Part shown: piece by piece, positions 58,783 to 64,000 of the stretch
Layout of the letters: the number at the start of each line of letters is the position of its first letter
Position numbering within the stretch: the stretch's first letter is position 1
Source of the DNA: Luteibacter pinisoli
GTDB taxonomy: Bacteria > Pseudomonadota > Gammaproteobacteria > Xanthomonadales > Rhodanobacteraceae
Reading direction: 5' to 3'
DNA length: 64,000 bases
NCBI RefSeq assembly: GCF_006385595.1
Contig: NZ_CP041046.1
Span: 4,479,001 to 4,543,000, forward strand
Translations under genes and position numbers: made by a program
The notes under the pieces: model-generated
The model's database searches: none
What the model saw: the letters and a program-made list of their open reading frames with translations, nothing else
Told to the model about the DNA's origin: nothing

Positions 58783-59451
58783 ATGCCGCTTCCCACCGTC
58801 GAACACGAAACCCGCTCCGCCCCCGAATGGTCGGTGATCTGGCTGCATGGCCTGGGCGCCGACGGCAACGACTTCGCGCCGATCGTGCCGGAGCTGGTGG
58901 ATCCGGCGTGGCCGTCCATCCGCTTCGTGTTCCCGCATGCGCCGGTGCGGCCGGTGACGGTGAACAACAACGCGCCGATGCGGGCCTGGTACGACATCAA
59001 GGGCCTGGCCATCGCCGACAAGCAGGACGCGGAAGGCATCCGGATGTCGATCGGCGAAGTGGAACAGCTGATTGCGCGGGAGCAGGAACGCGGCGTGCCC
59101 GCGTCGCGGATCGTCCTCGCCGGCTTCTCGCAGGGCGGGGCCATGACGCTATCCGCCGGCCTGCGCCATCGCGAAACCCTGGCCGGCCTGCTGGTGCTCT
59201 CCGCCTACCTGCCCATGCACGAGACCATTGAGGCCGAGCGTAGCGGTGCCAACCACGCCACCCCGATGTTCTGGGGCCACGGCGTGGCCGATCCGGTCGT
59301 GCCGCTGGCGCTGGGTGAACAGTCGCGCCAGCTGCTCGAAAGCCTTGGCCACCGGATCGACTGGCATACCTACCCGATGGGCCACTCGGTGAGCCTGCCG
59401 GAGATCAACGACATCCGTACCTGGCTCAGCGGCATCTTCGCCGCCGCGTGA
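58783..59451 (+). CDS. Carboxylesterase/acyl-protein thioesterase-like alpha/beta hydrolase
   Basis: A 222-residue cytoplasmic hydrolase of the phospholipase/carboxylesterase family (PF02230). The oxyanion-loop motif VIWLHGLGADGNDF is at residues 17-30, the nucleophile in VLAGFSQGGAM, the Asp in GHGVADPVVP and the His in YPMGHSV. It cleaves short-chain esters or thioesters. The ATG at 58783 gives the usual family length; an open frame from 58480 is an overlap with the GH38-like gene. Confidence 0.9.
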   Translation: MPLPTVEHETRSAPEWSVIWLHGLGADGNDFAPIVPELVDPAWPSIRFVFPHAPVRPVTVNNNAPMRAWYDIKGLAIADKQDAEGIRMSIGEVEQLIAREQERGVPASRIVLAGFSQGGAMTLSAGLRHRETLAGLLVLSAYLPMHETIEAERSGANHATPMFWGHGVADPVVPLALGEQSRQLLESLGHRIDWHTYPMGHSVSLPEINDIRTWLSGIFAAA

Positions 59452-59497
59452 TGGCCGGCGCGGCGCGGCGTGCCGGGCATCCGGCATACTCTGCCGC

Positions 59498-60562
59498 ATG
59501 CCGCCCGCGCCCTCCGATAACCCCGCCACGCCCCGTGCGTCGGCACCGCTGCCCGACTTCTGCAGCCTGCCGACGCTGTTCGCGCTGTTGGTGGTCAGCA
59601 CGATCACCGCGTGCCTGATGTGGCTCGCCCCGGGCGGCACGTTGCGGGTGCGCTCGCTGTCGGTGGGCGTGCTCTACACGGCGTGGCTCTCGGTGTTGCT
59701 GACCGTGGTGCTGTGCAAGGCGCGGCCGGTGATGCAGCGGCTGCCGGGGATGTGGCCGTATGCCGGCATCTGGGGCGTGCTGATGGTGATGGTCGGCGTG
59801 ACCAGCCTCACCCTGGCCTGGATCGACCACAACATCGGCTCGGGCCTCACCCCGGTCTCCACGGCCCGCTTCGTCCGCGACACCCTGCTCGCCACCGGCC
59901 TGCTCGGGGCGGCACTGCTTCGCTATTTCTACGTGGTGGCGCAGTGGCAGACTCGCGTGGAAGCCACGGCGCAGGCGCAGGTGGCCGCGCTACAGGCGCG
60001 CATCCGCCCGCACTTCCTGTTCAACAGCATGAATGCCGTGGCGGCGCTGATCCGCGTTGATCCGGACGCCGCCGAGCGCACGGTGGAAAACCTGGCCGAG
60101 CTGTTCCGCGCCGCCCTGGGTAGCGACGGCGCCAGTCCCGGCACCTTGGGCGAGGAATGGCGGCTGGTGGACCAGTACCTGGATATCGAAACGCTGCGCC
60201 TCGGCTCGCGCCTGCGCGTGGAACGCGACATCGACGTACCCGAGGCGCTGCCGATGCCGCGCCTGCTGCTACAGCCGCTGGTCGAGAACGCCATCCGCCA
60301 TGGAATCCAGCCGCTGCGCGAAGGCGGCGTGCTGCGCCTGGGTGGGCGCCGTGTCGACGGTGGCGTGGCGCTGACGGTGGATAACCCGCTGGCCGATACA
60401 CCGGCCACGCCGGGCACCGGGCACGGCCTGCGCAGCGTGCGCGAGCGCGTGCGCCTGCACTTTGGCGAGCGCGCCACGGTGAAAGCCGAAACACGCGACG
60501 GCCGTTTCGTCGTCAGCCTGTTCCTGCCGGAGGTAGCGCATGCGCGTCCTGGTCGCCGATGA
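59498..60562 (+). CDS. algZ: AlgZ/LytS-type sensor histidine kinase
   Basis: A 354-residue membrane kinase with four membrane helices (about 30-150) and a LytS-type kinase domain: LQARIRPHFLFNSMNAVAALIR with the phospho-acceptor His near residue 172, then LLQPLVENAIRHGIQP and GHGLRSVRERVRLHFG of the ATPase domain. It overlaps the algR start by 23 bases. algZ-algR-hemC is the conserved order in pseudomonads and xanthomonads, where the pair controls pili and surface traits. Confidence 0.92.
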   Translation: MPPAPSDNPATPRASAPLPDFCSLPTLFALLVVSTITACLMWLAPGGTLRVRSLSVGVLYTAWLSVLLTVVLCKARPVMQRLPGMWPYAGIWGVLMVMVGVTSLTLAWIDHNIGSGLTPVSTARFVRDTLLATGLLGAALLRYFYVVAQWQTRVEATAQAQVAALQARIRPHFLFNSMNAVAALIRVDPDAAERTVENLAELFRAALGSDGASPGTLGEEWRLVDQYLDIETLRLGSRLRVERDIDVPEALPMPRLLLQPLVENAIRHGIQPLREGGVLRLGGRRVDGGVALTVDNPLADTPATPGTGHGLRSVRERVRLHFGERATVKAETRDGRFVVSLFLPEVAHARPGRR

Positions 60563-61250
60563 CGAACCGCTGGCGCGTGCGCGCCTGGCCAGCCTGCTCG
60601 CCCGCCGTAGCGACGTGGAAGTGGTCGGCAGCGTCGGCGATGGCGACGCGGTGCTGGCCGCCTGCGCCAGCCACCGACCCGACGTGCTGCTGCTCGATAT
60701 CGAAATGCCCGGGCTCTCCGGAACGGCGGTGGCGGCGAAGCTCGCCAGCCTGCCGGTGCGTCCGCAGATCGTCTTCTGCACGGCGTACGAGCAGCACGCC
60801 CTGAGCGCGTTTGAACTCGGCGCCACCGATTACCTGCTCAAGCCCGTGCGCGCGGAGCGCCTGGACGAAGCGCTGGACCGCGCGGCCTCCCGGTTGGCCC
60901 CCGCGCAGCCCCAGCGTGGCGGCTGGCTGCGCGCGCGCAGCGGTGGTGACGAAGTGCGTATTCCCCTGGCCGATGTGCTGCTGCTGACGGCGGGCGAGAA
61001 ATACGTCACCGTCGAACACGTGGGTGGGGCCCGGTTGATCGACGATTCGCTGCGCCAGCTCGAAGTGGCCCTGGGCGAACGGGTGATCCGCCTGCATCGC
61101 AACTGCCTGGTGCCGCGCGACCGCCTGGTGGGCCTGCGCAGCCTGGCCGACGGCCGGGTGCTGGCGCGCCTTGCCGGTACCGAAAGCACGCCCGAGGTGA
61201 GCCGGCGCAACCTGCCGGCGGTGCGTCAGCTGCTACGCACGGACGCCTGA
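60540..61250 (+). CDS. algR: AlgR-type LytTR response regulator
   Basis: A 236-residue regulator. Receiver domain residues 1-120 with VLLLDIEMPG (phospho-Asp near 54) and YLLKPV; LytTR DNA-binding domain about 135-235 (VLLLTAGEKYVTVEHVGG, RLHRNCLVPRDRL). Partner of the overlapping algZ gene. Typical targets are direct repeats in promoters; none was assigned here. Confidence 0.94.
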   Translation: MRVLVADDEPLARARLASLLARRSDVEVVGSVGDGDAVLAACASHRPDVLLLDIEMPGLSGTAVAAKLASLPVRPQIVFCTAYEQHALSAFELGATDYLLKPVRAERLDEALDRAASRLAPAQPQRGGWLRARSGGDEVRIPLADVLLLTAGEKYVTVEHVGGARLIDDSLRQLEVALGERVIRLHRNCLVPRDRLVGLRSLADGRVLARLAGTESTPEVSRRNLPAVRQLLRTDA

Positions 61251-61271
61251 GCCGTGGCCGCCAGCGGCCGC

Positions 61272-61295
61272 TAGAATAGGCGGATTGCTATCCGC
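61272..61295 (+). promoter_or_regulatory. Possible -10 and small hairpin before hemC
   Basis: TAGAAT (61272-61277) resembles a -10. GCGGAT (61280-61285) and ATCCGC (61290-61295) form a 6-bp hairpin in the predicted leader, 16 bases before the hemC ATG. Confidence 0.4.
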
Positions 61296-61310
61296 ACTTC
61301 CGGACTCCCC

Positions 61311-62231
61311 ATGACCGCACCGCTTCGCATCGCCACCCGCAAAAGCGCGCTGGCCCTCTGGCAGGCCGAACACGTGGCCGCGCTGCTGCGCCAGGCGCAC
61401 CCCGGCCTGGTGGTGGAACTGGTGCCGCTCTCCACCCGCGGCGACGAGATCCTCGACCGCTCGCTGGCCACCATCGGCGGCAAGGGCCTGTTCCTCAAGG
61501 AACTGGAAGTGGCCATGCAGGAAGGTCGCGCGGATATCGCGGTGCATTCGCTGAAGGACGTGCCCGCCTCGCTGGAACCCGGCTTCGCGCTGTCGGCGAT
61601 CCTGCCGCGCGCGGACGCGGCGGATGGCTTCATCAGCAATGACTACGCGACGATCGCCGAACTGCCGAATGGCGCCCGCGTGGGTACGTCCTCGTTGCGC
61701 CGCCAGGCCCAGCTGCGCGCACTGCGCCCGGACCTGCAGCTGCTCGACCTGCGCGGCAACGTGAACACCCGCCTGGCCAGGCTCGACGAAGGCCATTACG
61801 AGGCGATCATCCTGGCCTGCGCCGGCGTGGATCGCCTGGGCCTGGGCGGCCGCGTGCGCAGCCGCCTGGCCAGCCCCGACTGGCTGCCCGCCCCAGGGCA
61901 GGGCGCGATTGCCGTGGAAATCCGCGAAGGCGACACCCGCGTCGCCGAACTGCTGGCGGCCATCGACGATGCCGACACCCGCCTGGCGACCGACGCCGAG
62001 CGCGCCTTGAACGAACAGCTGGGTGGCAGTTGCGCCGTGGCGATCGGGGCGTTCTGCGTGGTGGCCGAGTTTGGCCTCACGCTGCATGCGCTGGTCGGCG
62101 ATGCCGGCAGCGGCGAGCTGATCGTGGCGCAGGCCGATATCGACGGCGACAAGCCGGTGGAGCTGGGCCACGAAGTGGCTGCCATGCTGATCCAGCAGGG
62201 CGCGGCCGAGTTGCTCAAGCCGCAGCGCTGA
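61311..62231 (+). CDS. hemC: Hydroxymethylbilane synthase (porphobilinogen deaminase)
   Basis: Polymerises four porphobilinogens to hydroxymethylbilane in heme biosynthesis. The 306-residue length is normal. Seen: RIATRKSALALWQAEHVAA at the N-terminus, HSLKDVPASLEPGF with the catalytic Asp, GTSSLRRQAQL, LPAPGQGAIAVE and LGGSCAVAIGAF with the cofactor-attaching Cys near residue 240. It follows algR by 60 bases. Confidence 0.97.
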   Translation: MTAPLRIATRKSALALWQAEHVAALLRQAHPGLVVELVPLSTRGDEILDRSLATIGGKGLFLKELEVAMQEGRADIAVHSLKDVPASLEPGFALSAILPRADAADGFISNDYATIAELPNGARVGTSSLRRQAQLRALRPDLQLLDLRGNVNTRLARLDEGHYEAIILACAGVDRLGLGGRVRSRLASPDWLPAPGQGAIAVEIREGDTRVAELLAAIDDADTRLATDAERALNEQLGGSCAVAIGAFCVVAEFGLTLHALVGDAGSGELIVAQADIDGDKPVELGHEVAAMLIQQGAAELLKPQR

Positions 62232-62236
62232 GGATA

Positions 62237-62263
62237 GGAGGAGCGCAACCCGTGCGCTCCTCC
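62237..62263. terminator. Hairpin between convergent hemC and DUF481 genes
   Basis: GGAGGAGCGCA (62237-62247) and TGCGCTCCTCC (62253-62263) form a perfect 11-bp stem with a 5-base loop five bases after the hemC stop. There is no long T-run, but position and symmetry fit a terminator for both sides. Confidence 0.7.
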
Positions 62264-62279
62264 ACCGTCGTTCGTCGAC

Positions 62280-63125
62280 TCAGAAGTTGTAGACGAGGTT
62301 CGTCGTCATCAGCTTGTCGGTGCTGACCGTGCCCGGCTGCGTGTCGCTGTTGTAGCGGATCTGGTAGCCGAGCTTCAGCGCCATCTTCTTGGTCATGCTG
62401 ACCGAGAGGCCGATGTCGTTCTGGTAGTACTGGTTCTTGGAGCCCGCTTCCACCAGGAACGTATCTTCCAGCGCGGTGTTGTCGGTGAGGCGGTACTTGC
62501 CGTTGACCAGGCCACGGCCAACCACTTCGCTCTGGGCGTTGGGCTGGGTCGTCACCGAGACCACCGAGCCGTCGGGCTGGGTCACGTCTTCCGTCGTCTT
62601 GGCCGGCTGGTAGCGCTTGAAACCGGGACCGATTTCGAAGGACAGCTCGGCGCGCTCGTTCTTCAGCGCGATGTAGCCGTAGCCCACCGAGATGATGCCC
62701 TGCCACAGGTTGGCGCCGAAATCGTCGTGCTCGTAACGGGCGGCGGTCACCACGTAGCTGCGCGGGTCGAACTTGTAGCCCACCGACGCGCCGCTGTCAT
62801 AGCGGTTGGCGGTGGTGCTGAACTTGTCGATGGTGTTGCCGGCGGCGTCCTGCACTTCCACGTCGCCCTTCGAACGCAGGCCGTTAAGGTAGAAGCTGTT
62901 CTTCCACACCTCGTTTTCCTGCTGCAGGCCGAGCTTGGCGTTGGCGTTCTCCGAACGGGAGTTGCCTCGCGACGAGGCGAAGCCGAATTCACCGGAACCC
63001 GTCCAGCCGTTGTTCTTGGAGGCGTCCGAACTCGGGGCGGCATTGGCGTTGGCGTTTGCGTCCTGGGCCTGGGCGGCCATCGGCAGCGCGGCAAGAACAA
63101 GCGAAGCAAGGAGGATCTTTTTCAT
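62280..63125 (-). CDS. DUF481 outer-membrane protein (YdiY-like)
   Basis: A 281-residue predicted outer-membrane barrel. Signal peptide residues 1-20 (LVLAALPMAAQA), a short Asn/Ala-rich low-complexity linker, then the DUF481 opening GWTGSGEFGFASSRGNSRSENANAKLG and alternating strands to a C-terminal NLVYNF ending in Phe, as required for barrel assembly. The role of the family is unknown; some members respond to acid. Confidence 0.92.
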   Translation of the reverse strand: MKKILLASLVLAALPMAAQAQDANANANAAPSSDASKNNGWTGSGEFGFASSRGNSRSENANAKLGLQQENEVWKNSFYLNGLRSKGDVEVQDAAGNTIDKFSTTANRYDSGASVGYKFDPRSYVVTAARYEHDDFGANLWQGIISVGYGYIALKNERAELSFEIGPGFKRYQPAKTTEDVTQPDGSVVSVTTQPNAQSEVVGRGLVNGKYRLTDNTALEDTFLVEAGSKNQYYQNDIGLSVSMTKKMALKLGYQIRYNSDTQPGTVSTDKLMTTNLVYNF

Positions 63126-63160
63126 CGTTTACCCGGATGTGGAAAAAAAAGGGTGGCGGG

Positions 63161-64000
63161 TCAATGGCCGGCGAACTGTACCCAGGCGCGTCCATACAGG
63201 CGCTGCTCAAGGCATTGACCGATAACGCAGCTTAACGCGGCCATACCGGCGGCCACGGAGACCAGCGGCCCGACCGGGTGCGATACCAGCAGCACGCACG
63301 GCAGGCCCACCGACAGCACGGCAATGCCGAAGCACCACGCCAGCAAGGTGCCGCCCTCGCGGCCCATGCCCGTCGCGCCGTCAAAGGCGCGTTCCGCGGC
63401 CAGCAGGCGCAAGGCCCGCCAGCGCATGCCTTCGATCACGCCCAGCACCAGCCCCAGCGCCAGCATGCTCAGCCGCCAGGGGTTCAACGGCCCCAGCGTC
63501 GTCTCATTCTGCAGCGCGACGCAGAGCCAGAACCACAGGCCACCGGCAAACACCGCGGAGACCGCGCGCCCCAGGGGCTGCGCATTGGCCACCGAGGCCA
63601 GCGGCTGCGGCATCTCCCGCGCCGTGCCGCGCGCGGTGAAGATCAGCGTCGCCAGACTGCAGAGCATCAGCGCCGCGCCAGCCAGCCGGGTGGCCCAGAA
63701 ATCGTTCTCCCCCCGCGCCAGGCCGCCCAGGGCCAGCATCGGCAGGTAATTCGCCATGGCCACCATGCCCTCGGTGGTCGGCAACATGCGCCTGAACGGG
63801 TCCCAGCCATGCCATTCGCGCGCAAAGGGCAGGCGGAGGCAGGTGGCGACCAGGCCCAGGCTCACCAGCACCAGGCCGAACGACAAGGGTACCAGCACAT
63901 CGCCACGCCCGTCCGGGTAGCTGCCCAGCGCCACGGCCGTGCCCAGCACCATCCACAGGCCGTAACCGGCCGCGGTCGCGGTCTGGATGACCGCGGCAGG
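63161..64000 (-). CDS. DmsC-like membrane anchor subunit (5' end cut by window)
   Basis: Partial integral membrane protein, 279 residues to the window edge, with about eight hydrophobic segments. The first visible residues (PAAVIQTATAAGYGLWM) and the C-terminal CLEQRLYGRAWVQFAG resemble the DMSO-reductase anchor family (DmsC, PF04976), which passes quinol electrons to a molybdoenzyme. The frame is open to base 64,000, so the ATG at 63952 is probably internal. Catalytic and iron-sulphur subunit genes should lie just outside the window. The assignment is by eye. Confidence 0.6.
   Translation of the reverse strand, partial: PAAVIQTATAAGYGLWMVLGTAVALGSYPDGRGDVLVPLSFGLVLVSLGLVATCLRLPFAREWHGWDPFRRMLPTTEGMVAMANYLPMLALGGLARGENDFWATRLAGAALMLCSLATLIFTARGTAREMPQPLASVANAQPLGRAVSAVFAGGLWFWLCVALQNETTLGPLNPWRLSMLALGLVLGVIEGMRWRALRLLAAERAFDGATGMGREGGTLLAWCFGIAVLSVGLPCVLLVSHPVGPLVSVAAGMAALSCVIGQCLEQRLYGRAWVQFAGH

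Overview
The window is GC-rich (about two thirds or more G+C in most genes) and densely packed on both strands. It looks like the chromosome of a gammaproteobacterium of the Xanthomonadales/Lysobacterales, most likely a Luteibacter/Dyella-like member of the Rhodanobacteraceae. This is inferred from a TonB-Xanth-Caul type receptor beside a xanthomonad-style N-acetylglucosamine (GlcNAc) cluster, from the algZ-algR-hemC order and from start-codon and codon habits. No tRNA, rRNA, CRISPR array or insertion sequence was seen.

Region 1 (1-18,945) is a GlcNAc/chitooligosaccharide and Entner-Doudoroff (ED) locus. It encodes a GH20 hexosaminidase lipoprotein, a TonB-dependent receptor, a glucokinase-family sugar kinase, a NagP-type permease and a LacI-type NagR. 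A ProP-like transporter and an EamA transporter follow. Then come the complete ED set zwf-pgl-edd-eda (minus strand) and a divergent nagQ-nagB-II-nagA operon. Together they give outer-membrane uptake, hydrolysis, inner-membrane import, phosphorylation, deacetylation and deamination, with glucose-6-phosphate oxidation to pyruvate and glyceraldehyde-3-phosphate alongside. The nagP and zwf/nagQ control regions share an identical 12-bp palindrome-like element, which suggests joint control.

Region 2 (about 18,955-21,770) is a visibly lower-GC two-gene island. One gene encodes an NA37/NdpA-like nucleoid-associated protein. The next, apparently translationally coupled, encodes an unrecognised protein with a large soluble N-terminus and C-terminal membrane segments. 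It is the best candidate here for an undescribed (possibly defence) system. A 27-bp inverted repeat and then a cobalamin riboswitch with btuB lie beyond it.

Region 3 (24,613-39,339) is mixed: an orphan RND permease, a DUF2239 protein with a clear promoter/operator, a LigB-type dioxygenase, a GGDEF-EAL signalling protein, PagL lipid A deacylase, a marR-OMF-emrA-emrB efflux operon, an AraC regulator and small proteins.

Region 4 (39,423-49,054) is a kdp potassium-uptake operon in the order small TM peptide-kdpF-kdpA-kdpB-63-aa protein-porin-kdpC-kdpD-kdpE. It is unusual in carrying a beta-barrel porin and a 63-residue protein between kdpB and kdpC, and a 29-residue hydrophobic peptide before kdpF.

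Region 5 (49,163-64,000) holds two S9 peptidases, a DUF350-YgiB-YgiC operon, a Tat-exported GH38-like glycosidase, an esterase, the algZ-algR two-component pair with hemC, a DUF481 outer-membrane protein and the truncated gene of a DmsC-like membrane anchor.
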